64,000 nt of DNA from Pseudomonas brassicacearum. GTDB taxonomy: Bacteria > Pseudomonadota > Gammaproteobacteria > Pseudomonadales > Pseudomonadaceae. The notes beneath the pieces were generated by a model. The model had not been told where the DNA came from. It saw only the letters and a list, made by a program, of their open reading frames with translations, and ran no database searches. The DNA lies in contig NZ_CP007410.1 of assembly GCF_000585995.1 (NCBI RefSeq), forward strand, positions 310,001 through 374,000. The letters run 5' to 3'. The position numbers and the translations under genes were made by a program. This document shows positions 26,995 to 34,831 of the stretch, piece by piece (position 1 is the stretch's first letter; each line of letters opens with the position of its first letter).

Positions 26995-29025
26995 TTAGAA
27001 TAAAGCTCCCTGAGGAGTGTCATCCACGGCTGCTTTGGAAATAGTATTCCATTTTTGCTCTAGGCGTTTTAAGAGTATGTCAAAGTCCTCAGAGCCTTGG
27101 GCATCAAAAACCGCCGAAAGAAGTTCTTTATTTAGGCTTATATCTCCTCTTCTCGAAATGGGGAGCGACCATTTAGGAGATAGGAGAGGATTAAGCTGAA
27201 TTTTTCGATTAAGCTTCTGGCTGTTTCTATCTGGACGCCCATCCGTCATCTCAAAAACAAGCGAGTAGTTCAACGCATTTTGCAGTACTTTTTTTGCTCT
27301 AGCTGTTAAGTCATCGTCTGAGAAGCTAAAAGCAAGAGGAGAAACTTCAGGTATATTTATCGAAAAACGTGCGGTTCGAAGAATAGAAGCTAAGCGACTA
27401 ATTGCCGCTAAAGCTATATCTGAGTCCTGACCAAAATTGGTATCTGACTCATACATGAAACGGGCGGCATCGGACGCAGCCTCGGTTTGCAGTTCCAAAG
27501 ATAGTTTCTGGCCGGATACAAAGTCCACGCCCCGGAATGTAGCTATGTCATACGCTTTGCCTAGAATAATTAGCAGATTTCTAGGATTGCCTGAAGCCAT
27601 TTTTACGAAGTTTTCAAATCCCGCGTACAACACTCCTCTACCAGAGGGCGCCTCTTTACAGATTTGAGCAAATAGATCGGAAGCGTAATGGCCGTATGCA
27701 TTCGAGTAATAATTTTTTGTCCGGGTTTCAGGGTTTATATATGAGCGAGCGTCAACTTGAATACTTTCAGCTAAAGCTAGCGGCTGGGCACCTTTCTTAC
27801 ATTTCTTCATAAATAACAATACATTTAGCTTTTGTATTATTAAGGGGAAGTCTTGAGTCAGTAACTCAGCTATTTGTTCGGCGCTTCGTTGAGCCCCTGG
27901 CTTGTCGCTGGTAGCGTTGTAGAGTGCAGAAACGAATGCGTGTACGAATGAACGCTCTGGTGAGGGGCATTTTAGCTTTTCGATGACCTCCGCATAAAAA
28001 TTGCTATTCGGAATATCCTCGAAACAAAGCGCTGGATTAAATACCTGTCCAGTTGTAGTGGGCGAATTTGGTTTCATCGCAATGTTGGCAGATTGTAGTC
28101 TCTTGATTACAAATCTTTTTGCGAAGTCCTGAAATTTTATATCTTCACTTAACAGAATATCGTCAAGAAAGGTCGTCTTGAACTCAGCGCCTTCGCGATT
28201 TTCCTCGCCATCGGCCAGAGTCTTTAACGTCTTGACTGCGTATCGCCGGCCTGTTACTCGAAAGGTTGCTAGAGATTCACCATACCGAATGAGTGAGTTT
28301 ACTACTTGTTGTTGGTGAAGTGAAAAATTCTCTATTTCATCTATCAAATATAATAAAGGTATTTCCGCAAGCTGGGGGTGCCATTTGTGCATTGCCTTAC
28401 TTATAGGAAGGCAGAGAGAGCCGATAGAAAAGGGCGCCTTCAGTTCAAGATTTCCACTAAACGCCGCATTATTTACCGCTTCGTCAATATTTCGGCGCTG
28501 CAATATTACCCAGTTACGAAACTCGTGAATTGTTCGGCATTCGTCAAGTCCGGTTCCGAATAGAGTTGACTTTATTTCATTGAGAAATAAATCGTCATTG
28601 AACTCTGACGCTGTGGATGTCAGCTTTATATCGCACAAAGCTTCTAGAACACCCTCTGCGAGTCTTAGTTCTAAATATACGCCGAAGAGTTGCTGCCAGT
28701 TTATAGAGATGCCAGAGCTAGCTTCAAATCTGGTAGCATCAACACCTGTTGCTCTTAAGAATACTGCAAGAAATTTTTGTCTTTTTAATATCGATATTCC
28801 GCTCTCATTCGGTGAGCGCAATCGAATCACGGGGTAGGAATAGTATCTTAAAAGATGAGTTTTTCCCGTGCCTTTCCCACCGAGTATGAACTTGGAAACT
28901 CTAGACTTGGGCTCGATAATGGTATTAATTATCTCAGGTGTGCCCAACTCCGTCCAAAGGGAATTGATCTGCTTGTCAGTGAAGTCTGACGCACGAGCCA
29001 GAGTAAAAGGATTTTCTGTGGCCAT
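26995..29025 (-). CDS. Large AAA/ORC-CDC6-like ATPase of a putative defence system
   Basis: The product has 676 aa. Walker A is GGKGTGKT at residues 49-56 and Walker B is LLYLIDEIENF at 224-234. The start NPFTLARASDFTDKQINSLW and the block after Walker B (QQQVVNSLIRYGESLATFRV, then GRRYAVKT) fit the ORC-CDC6-like ATPases that I recall from surveys of bacterial conflict systems. The remaining 400 residues are helical with no motif I can name. Such ATPases may load or sense DNA. It lies 18 bases after the phosphoribosyltransferase-like gene and abuts the next gene. Family naming is from memory; the P-loop ATPase call itself is safe. Confidence 0.85.
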   Translation of the reverse strand: MATENPFTLARASDFTDKQINSLWTELGTPEIINTIIEPKSRVSKFILGGKGTGKTHLLRYYSYPVIRLRSPNESGISILKRQKFLAVFLRATGVDATRFEASSGISINWQQLFGVYLELRLAEGVLEALCDIKLTSTASEFNDDLFLNEIKSTLFGTGLDECRTIHEFRNWVILQRRNIDEAVNNAAFSGNLELKAPFSIGSLCLPISKAMHKWHPQLAEIPLLYLIDEIENFSLHQQQVVNSLIRYGESLATFRVTGRRYAVKTLKTLADGEENREGAEFKTTFLDDILLSEDIKFQDFAKRFVIKRLQSANIAMKPNSPTTTGQVFNPALCFEDIPNSNFYAEVIEKLKCPSPERSFVHAFVSALYNATSDKPGAQRSAEQIAELLTQDFPLIIQKLNVLLFMKKCKKGAQPLALAESIQVDARSYINPETRTKNYYSNAYGHYASDLFAQICKEAPSGRGVLYAGFENFVKMASGNPRNLLIILGKAYDIATFRGVDFVSGQKLSLELQTEAASDAARFMYESDTNFGQDSDIALAAISRLASILRTARFSINIPEVSPLAFSFSDDDLTARAKKVLQNALNYSLVFEMTDGRPDRNSQKLNRKIQLNPLLSPKWSLPISRRGDISLNKELLSAVFDAQGSEDFDILLKRLEQKWNTISKAAVDDTPQGALF

Positions 29026-29043
29026 TTGAGTCCGCCCTTAACG

Positions 29044-29994
29044 TTACTGTTTATGGTAGCGCACGAATGCAGGTGCCCATGGTATTTGTCCACTTACTGC
29101 CCAGAATATCGGTGGAACGTTATCAGGTGTATTGTGTGAGAAACTTATTAATAACTGCCCATTCTTATAACCGAACGGATGATTCGGCCACAGTTTTTTT
29201 CCATAATCTTCAGTAAGATCGAACATTTTTTGTCTATCAAACCAGGGAGGACTTGTCGAAAAATAGCGCGAGTCGGCGTCGAAAGCCTTAAACGAGTTGT
29301 CGAGCTCGAAAAGACACATCGCTTTTCCATCAAATAGCTTCGACTCGTTTAACTTGGATAAACCTGCAGAAGTAGCGAACAGCGACATAAATCGTATGTC
29401 GATCGATGGGTTAGTGGCTTTTATACCACTGAGATACGGCGTTAGATATTCGCTAGCTTGTGTCCCAGACCCAACGATGTCATCAAAAAAGACGAGGCGA
29501 GTTATTTTCTTTTCGCGTATATCATAGAGAATCTCGCTTCTGTCTCGGCTCACTTGATAGGTTAAAGCGGCAGCAAGATCTACAAATAAGTCTCTGGATA
29601 AGTAATTGACTTGTCTGAAGTAATAAAGCAAATGGGCGCCGCTCTCTGACGGATTGCCTACACCGATGAATCGAGTGCTATTCAACTCGAGTGTGTAAGC
29701 ATTATCAATAATCCGGTGATCATGCGTGCCGTTAAAATTTCGGCGAATTCTTTGCCGCATAGGAGAGTAGAAGTGGTCTCGGTAAAGAGACTTTAACATT
29801 TCCCTCACTAGCCGTTTTCCAAAGTACATATATCTGGAGATTGCAAAGATCGCGTAAAGCTGTTCCTCTGATTTTTCGAGAAAGCTTCCATCAAAATTAT
29901 TGAGCCAAGCTTCGATTTCAGCCCAGGTCACCTCGCTATCCCAAGCGTGATTGATTAAGGTGCGAATTTTTGACTCTAGTAAAATCTTTTCCAT
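29044..29994 (-). CDS. Phosphoribosyltransferase-like protein (PRTase-CE type)
   Basis: The product is 316 aa from MEKILLESKI. The frame can be extended by 12 residues into the methyltransferase end, but GAGAG before the shorter start favours 29994. The PRPP-loop motif is clear: VFFDDIVGSGTQ at residues about 168-179, preceded by GVGNPSESGAHLLYYFRQVN. The C-terminus has FSHNTPDNVPPIFW and WAPAFVRYHK, which I recall from the PRTase-CE conflict-system family. It is not a purine or pyrimidine salvage enzyme. A nucleotide- or NAD-directed effector role is possible but unproven. Confidence 0.82.
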   Translation of the reverse strand: MEKILLESKIRTLINHAWDSEVTWAEIEAWLNNFDGSFLEKSEEQLYAIFAISRYMYFGKRLVREMLKSLYRDHFYSPMRQRIRRNFNGTHDHRIIDNAYTLELNSTRFIGVGNPSESGAHLLYYFRQVNYLSRDLFVDLAAALTYQVSRDRSEILYDIREKKITRLVFFDDIVGSGTQASEYLTPYLSGIKATNPSIDIRFMSLFATSAGLSKLNESKLFDGKAMCLFELDNSFKAFDADSRYFSTSPPWFDRQKMFDLTEDYGKKLWPNHPFGYKNGQLLISFSHNTPDNVPPIFWAVSGQIPWAPAFVRYHKQ

Positions 29995-30007
29995 GATTGA
30001 AAGGCTC

Positions 30008-31462
30008 TCACTTTGAGAAGACCAGAACACTTTCTCTTGAGATGACAGATGCGGTTTTATTTCGCTTTGTCATCAATCCCCGAGATTTTATATGATCGAT
30101 TAAGCTTAGCTCTAATTTTAATCCCAAGGAAGATAGGGTTTGGATGGTGAACTCATCATTCCTCAAGACCTCTTCACATACCTGGTTGTTTCCAGTTACT
30201 AGGACGATATGGCCACCTTTTTGGGTGACTCTTGCCATCTCTGTCAGAGCCTGCTTCATTTCGAAAAGATATTGCCGAGTAATAAATGAACGTAGTTCAT
30301 TTCGAGCGTTGATCTTTATCAAAAGATCCTCGAATGTGTCCGGGAGCTCACCCTCGTACAACTTTTTTCTGATTGCAGGTGCGTGCTCTCGACCGATGGA
30401 TTTATCTTCCAATGTAGTAAGCTTTGCTGGCTCGACAAAACCAAGCCAATTCAATGAAATACTTGACGCGCGGATATATTTTTGCGCGCTACCATAGGGG
30501 GGCGATGTGACTATAAGCGGGACTTGGGAACTGCTGTCCTGCAGGAAATCACTGCTAGAGAGATTTCTCGCGTCGTTACTTATTATCTGTGCAGATTGTC
30601 GACTTGGAAGCGCAAAATTTGCCGCGGTTACACGGTCAATATTTGAAAGCGATACTTTTACAAATTCTCCCAGAGGCGATGCTTCTTCTATCCAAGTAAG
30701 TCGAGAGTTTATTCTAGCGTTCGTCACATCGCTAAATGTTGGCCTAGTTTTCAAACGTACAGGTACCGAAATGGCTGGATCAGCATTACTAAAGCGTCTA
30801 GCAGTTACCGAGAAGCAAACTCTAAAAAAGTCTCTAATTTCGACTTCTTCGATATCCATTACGGCCCGTAGTATTAACTCTAGCGCTTTCTTTCTCTCTG
30901 AAGAATACCAGAGATGGCTATTTACTATGGCGATTTCAGGTGCGGACTTATATCGTTTGCACTTGCGCGCGATTTGCTGCAAGACGTCTGTCAAATATGC
31001 GCTGTCGTAGTTTTTGGTTTTGACTTTTGTGATGAGCAATGCAAGTGGGTTTGCATCTGCTACATAAGGTAAACATCCTGCTAGCGAAGCCTCCAATGCA
31101 ACGGTTCCAGAACCGCAGAAAGGATCTAATACCACTTTTTCTTGCTGAAAAAAAACAGACGACCGAATAAAAAAGTTAGCGATATGCGGGATTAGCTTCG
31201 CTGGGTATGGATGAATTTGATGTGTAAACTGATCGCCGAGCTTTACCCAATCGACGAGAGACCTAAAATCTACTTCGAGAGGAGTCCCGGTTAGTTGGAA
31301 ATCGTCCTTTAGGGACATATAGATCGCTGAAGAGTCTAGCGGCGCTTCCCCGGACGTAGATATTGAAGAATTTAGACTCTCCTCTATGGCCAAGACTGAA
31401 TGTAATGTGCCCAATGTATTGCCTCTGAGTTCTAAAAACGCAACCTTGCGGGGATTATACAT
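30008..31462 (-). CDS. SAM-dependent DNA methyltransferase (N4/N6 type)
   Basis: The product has 484 aa. Motif I is VLDPFCGSGTVALEA at residues about 111-125, and the catalytic motif IV is VTSPPYGSAQKYI at about 318-330. With I before IV and about 200 residues between, the target-recognition part probably lies in the middle. TSPPY is typical of N4-cytosine enzymes and also occurs in N6-adenine enzymes. QFTHQIHPYPAKLIPHIANF is a further block of this class. No restriction enzyme gene follows. Instead the phosphoribosyltransferase and ATPase genes do, 13 bases downstream, so it likely marks self DNA for that system. No strong ribosome site is visible at the start. Confidence 0.88.
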   Translation of the reverse strand: MYNPRKVAFLELRGNTLGTLHSVLAIEESLNSSISTSGEAPLDSSAIYMSLKDDFQLTGTPLEVDFRSLVDWVKLGDQFTHQIHPYPAKLIPHIANFFIRSSVFFQQEKVVLDPFCGSGTVALEASLAGCLPYVADANPLALLITKVKTKNYDSAYLTDVLQQIARKCKRYKSAPEIAIVNSHLWYSSERKKALELILRAVMDIEEVEIRDFFRVCFSVTARRFSNADPAISVPVRLKTRPTFSDVTNARINSRLTWIEEASPLGEFVKVSLSNIDRVTAANFALPSRQSAQIISNDARNLSSSDFLQDSSSQVPLIVTSPPYGSAQKYIRASSISLNWLGFVEPAKLTTLEDKSIGREHAPAIRKKLYEGELPDTFEDLLIKINARNELRSFITRQYLFEMKQALTEMARVTQKGGHIVLVTGNNQVCEEVLRNDEFTIQTLSSLGLKLELSLIDHIKSRGLMTKRNKTASVISRESVLVFSK

Positions 31463-31553
31463 TTTGTTGGCATTGCAGACAATTGTAATTTTTGCTTTGT
31501 TGTTTGATCAAAAGTATTGCATGCATTTGAAGTTTTTGAAGCTATCGATTGGA

Positions 31554-31886
31554 TTATCTTGTGTTTCGAATTCTGTCCTGGCTTGAATATTTGGAGGTGT
31601 GTTGTTCTTTCTTCCGGGCTGGAGTCGAGGGTTGTTTGCGTCTTTGAATAATTAAGTTTATTGTTAATTGGTAATAGTAAGCTGTTGAGGTCGCTTTGCT
31701 TTTTAGTTGTGTGTCAATAAACCAATCCAGATGTTTTAGCTTCCATGTCCAAGGGTTGTTTTTATGCCAGCGTTTGGATATTGCGATTTGAATTATTTTT
31801 GCTTGGTTTATTTGCCGTTTGCGTGTGGCTTGTGACCCCTTTAGAACCCCGGCGAGGAATATTTCTATACTATATGGGGCGTTCAT
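31554..31886 (-). CDS. Small basic protein resembling a tyrosine-recombinase core-binding domain
   Basis: The product has 110 aa and is very basic. The middle (WTWKLKHLDWFIDTQLKSKA, then STAYYYQLTINLIIQRR) looks like the helical SAM-like DNA-binding domain of tyrosine recombinases without any catalytic domain. Its ATG overlaps the stop of the larger integrase gene by four bases (31883-31886), so the two are coupled and may form a split recombinase. It could also be an excision factor. The function is inferred from place and character. Confidence 0.65.
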   Translation of the reverse strand: MNAPYSIEIFLAGVLKGSQATRKRQINQAKIIQIAISKRWHKNNPWTWKLKHLDWFIDTQLKSKATSTAYYYQLTINLIIQRRKQPSTPARKKEQHTSKYSSQDRIRNTR

Positions 31887-32863
31887 GCTACGCCTCCAAT
31901 ATATGACGAAACTACATCCGTACGTCTGTGGCCAAGTTCGTAACTGATTATTTTTCGAGCTTCACGATCTTGGTTTTTTTCCAGGTGAAAGTTATTTTCG
32001 GAATTAATTGGGGCTGGACGAAGCGTGATTTGCTTGTAGCGTTCGCATGCATAAGCCGCGCGTAATTCGTGGAAGCCTTTCAAACCATGATATTTAAGAA
32101 ATTTTCGGGCGGGGCGAACGCAACCCTGCAGAAAGTCTCGGTAGTTTTCATCGGGAGATAAAAGGTTCTTGCTGCCTTGAGGCGAAACACTTTGGGCAAA
32201 GGTGAGTGCGTTGAGGATGGAATCATCTACCGCGACCCAGCGAGGGGCCGATGCACCTGAGCGCCCACCTTTTGTTCCGTCCTGGATGTTGATTCTACCA
32301 ATATGTCTAGCTTCACGTGTCAGGCGTGGTATGTCCGCCAAAATCGCCTCACGCAACCGCATACCGGTAGCTCTAGCCAGCTTGGTTATCGCTGCCGCGC
32401 GTAGCTGTCCTGCTTTGCAAAGAACGCTCACGATTTGCTTCACCTGATCGCGGTCTTGGCCTTGAGGTATTTTGGTGCGAACACTGGTGCGCCGTTCGCC
32501 TAGCGCTTTGCTTGGACTCGGAACCCTCACACCCTGATCACCGCGAAGCGCTTCTAGTGTTCGGTTGACGCTAGACAATCGGTTTTGCGCGGTCGCGATG
32601 GCGAGCGCGCCAAGCTCAACTTGGTTTCGGAGATGGCTGGCGTAGTTCATTAGCGTCTGCCGATCTATCTGTCGAGCATCGTTGAATCCAGGTCCATCGT
32701 CTGATCGGCACCATCGCACAAACGCCTGCCAGCGATCACTGTGTGCTTTGACCGTGCCGTAATGCCCGTCGCCAAATAGATCTCGCAATGCCTGCGGCCC
32801 GGCATAACTTAGCTGCCGTCCATAGCCAAAATTCCGCCCATCCCGTCTACCGACCAACGCCAT
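31883..32863 (-). CDS. Tyrosine-type integrase of ICE type (Integrase_1-like)
   Basis: The product is 326 aa from MALVGRRDGR, preceded by GAGAGGAG seven bases upstream. A TTG six bases earlier gives a slightly longer frame. Residues about 40-115 form the helical DNA-binding part. The catalytic set is visible: Arg in ATGMRLREAIL, His and Arg in GFHELRAAYACERY, and His with Tyr in LGHRRTDVVSSYIGG. This type is usual in Pseudomonas integrative conjugative elements, away from the end integrase, so its presence suggests this island descends from a larger ICE. The target site is unknown. Confidence 0.85.
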   Translation of the reverse strand: MALVGRRDGRNFGYGRQLSYAGPQALRDLFGDGHYGTVKAHSDRWQAFVRWCRSDDGPGFNDARQIDRQTLMNYASHLRNQVELGALAIATAQNRLSSVNRTLEALRGDQGVRVPSPSKALGERRTSVRTKIPQGQDRDQVKQIVSVLCKAGQLRAAAITKLARATGMRLREAILADIPRLTREARHIGRINIQDGTKGGRSGASAPRWVAVDDSILNALTFAQSVSPQGSKNLLSPDENYRDFLQGCVRPARKFLKYHGLKGFHELRAAYACERYKQITLRPAPINSENNFHLEKNQDREARKIISYELGHRRTDVVSSYIGGVA

Positions 32864-33770
32864 GATCAAACTCCTCTCGAAGCCAAACGTTTGAAGTCTT
32901 TCCCCACGTCATCCCGCCAAGAATGTTGAGTGTTATCAGGGATCGAGGCCCCTGCGACCTGTGAGGGTTGTCCACTAACGCAGGACTGGCGGCTCCTTAC
33001 GGCCGGGAGCTTGGGCATCTCATGATCTGGCCTCCTGAACACTTCCGAAGAAGTGGGCGGGTAGAGGCTGCATTGGCTGACGAGACTAATGCCGCGAGAT
33101 CCTGATTCGGGTGAAGGCAGTGAAGCGATGACCGGGGCATGCCTGACTGTCAGTCAGGTGCAGTCCATTCCCTGGGCTGCGGCACCATCATCGGCATCGC
33201 TGTTGCTGGTGACTTCGGTGTTTGTCACGCCGATTGTCACGAGGGGAAATGCCGCAATGCCTTGTACGAGTTGGGCTGCAGCAGCGGTAGGAGCGCCCGT
33301 CTCTTTCCGGGAGAAAGAGACGGGCGCAGGTTGGCGCAGTGAAATGGCCAAGCGGAAAGGTTGCTGCAGGGCAGCTGGGTAGGGGGATGTATTTGCCGCA
33401 ATGGCAACGATCTGAAGTAGGCATCCATCACTCGGTGAGTGACCGTGCGAGCCGCCGGACGCTAATCGCACTTTGGGAGAACCACCACGGTGTGGCGTAG
33501 CCTTAAAGGTTCTGGCTACCTGGGTTGCTGTCAACGACAGCGCTTTGCCCGATCCTTTCTACGCCTGTGGATAATTTGGGTCAAGGCTCGAATTTTCAGG
33601 AGTTCTGCGGCGGTGGATGAAATGATCCACCGGTGGAAATCTGTGGTTTTCCACAGACAGTTGCGTGGGTTTTAGATTTTTTAAGTGAGGTCCATCCAAA
33701 CAGGGCGGCTTTGCAGCCCTGTTTGGATGGACCCGCGTGGACAAGCGGATCACTGAGATATAAAGACCGA
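32864..33770. other. Hairpin-rich gene-free region of the island
   Basis: No frame is convincing over about 900 bases. The stretch instead holds perfect hairpins: CACTTC-CGAA-GAAGTG (33040-33055), CCTGACT-GTC-AGTCAGG (33142-33158), a 15-bp stem with loop CGGGA (33293-33327), CGGTGGAT...ATCCACCG (33611-33632), CTGTGG-TTTT-CCACAG (33641-33656) and an 18-bp stem (33689-33706 with 33716-33733). TGTGGATAA at 33566-33574 is a perfect DnaA box. A transfer or replication origin or a structured RNA is possible. Confidence 0.55.
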
Positions 33771-34010
33771 GCGCTTACTCGGTTGCGCCACGTTTTGCTT
33801 TTAGGCGAGTGACGTTCGCGCCGGTCTGGTTCGCGAATTCGTGTGGAGTGACGCGTTTCTGTTGGTTGGCCGAGCTCCACCAGTTCTGTGTACGTTTGCG
33901 CTCGTTGTGGATTTGCCGTTCAATCACCTATTCTGATCGCGCGTCTATGCGTCGCAACGAGTTGTTAATGATGGTTTCAGGGGCGGGCTTCAGGAAGTGG
34001 AATCGCTTAT
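33771..34010 (-). pseudogene. Broken remnant of a P4-type integrase 3' end
   Basis: GCTTACTCGGTTGCGCCACG and the following 90 bases repeat, with scattered changes, the 3' end of the intact integrase gene at 34829-34930. Further blocks (CCACCAGTTC, CGTTGTGGAT-like text, and AACGAGTTGTTAATGATGGT to about 34005) match positions near 34945, 35017-35045 and 35150-35195 of that gene. The long stretches between them are deleted. It is thus an eroded second copy, left by an older tandem insertion or by recombination between related islands. Confidence 0.75.
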
Positions 34011-34117
34011 GAAGAGAAATTGAGTTTACGCCGACCCCGTCGTTCTAGCAGCTTCTGATCTTGGGCTATCATCGCTTCTGTTGGGACCACTGACAGCATC
34101 CGGACTTGAGAAATAAT

Positions 34118-34756
34118 ATGGATTTAGAACAAGCATTTCACGAGGCAGCTCATGCGGCCGAAGCAGCGGTTACTGCAGCAATGGGGAAATACAAGTCTGG
34201 AAATGTTACCGATGAAGATGATCTTACCGGAGTCTTGATCGGCAGGTTAGATTCTGCGTTTGACCAAAGCTATGGCGGTATTAATTGGTCATCATCTATC
34301 CTGCGTCATCGCAAAGGAATTGCAGCACAGGAGCGCAGGGTTGGAGCTGATATGCTTATTCATGTCTCTCTGAACACACCCGGCCTTACATACTCAAAAG
34401 GAGTTTTGATCCAAGCTAAGCGTGTTGAGCCCAATTCCTTAATGAGTGTAGCTGAGCATAACGAGTTGACGGCTCAATGCGGAAAAATGCTTGCAGTCTC
34501 TCCTGCGTCTTTTGTTTTTGACTACGCGAAAACCGGAATGCGGTGCGCTTCAGCAAATAGGATCTTTGGGTCTAATACGCGCGAGTTGCACTCCGCTTGC
34601 AATCTGACCCCATATCGGTTCTTTCTAGAACTCTTTAGATGTACGATTGGTGACCAAAAAATAGATTCAGCAATAGTTGATAAATTGAATGTACCTGAGG
34701 GAATACATCTAACTGGTACGGTCGAATCACCTCGTCAGCGGAGAAGGATGCAATAG
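34118..34756 (+). CDS. Hypothetical island protein with PD-(D/E)XK nuclease-like motif
   Basis: The product is 212 aa from the ATG at 34118; a TTG four codons upstream is possible. VGADMLIHV followed by KGVLIQAKRVEP resembles the D...(E/Q)xK core of PD-(D/E)XK nucleases such as Mrr. LRHRKGIAAQERRVGADM and FVFDYAKTGMRCASAN are further conserved-looking blocks. I recall similar proteins on Pseudomonas ICEs without a function. It is the only plus-strand gene of the island and lies between the broken and the intact integrase copies. It could be a restriction-like defence nuclease. Confidence 0.6.
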   Translation: MDLEQAFHEAAHAAEAAVTAAMGKYKSGNVTDEDDLTGVLIGRLDSAFDQSYGGINWSSSILRHRKGIAAQERRVGADMLIHVSLNTPGLTYSKGVLIQAKRVEPNSLMSVAEHNELTAQCGKMLAVSPASFVFDYAKTGMRCASANRIFGSNTRELHSACNLTPYRFFLELFRCTIGDQKIDSAIVDKLNVPEGIHLTGTVESPRQRRRMQ

Positions 34757-34831
34757 CATTCTGAGTAGCTGGAAGCGACGCAGTCAGTACCCTTGCGCGC
34801 AGGATGTGGTGTATAGCGGAAGGGTCTGTGC

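Noticed and set aside
30008..31462. Complete type II restriction-modification system
   Set aside because: The methyltransferase has no adjacent restriction endonuclease gene; the following genes encode a PRTase-like protein and an ATPase.
33089..33534. Overlapping frames on both strands around the 15-bp hairpin in the island
   Set aside because: Neither product resembles a protein and both cross the perfect inverted repeat; the region looks non-coding.
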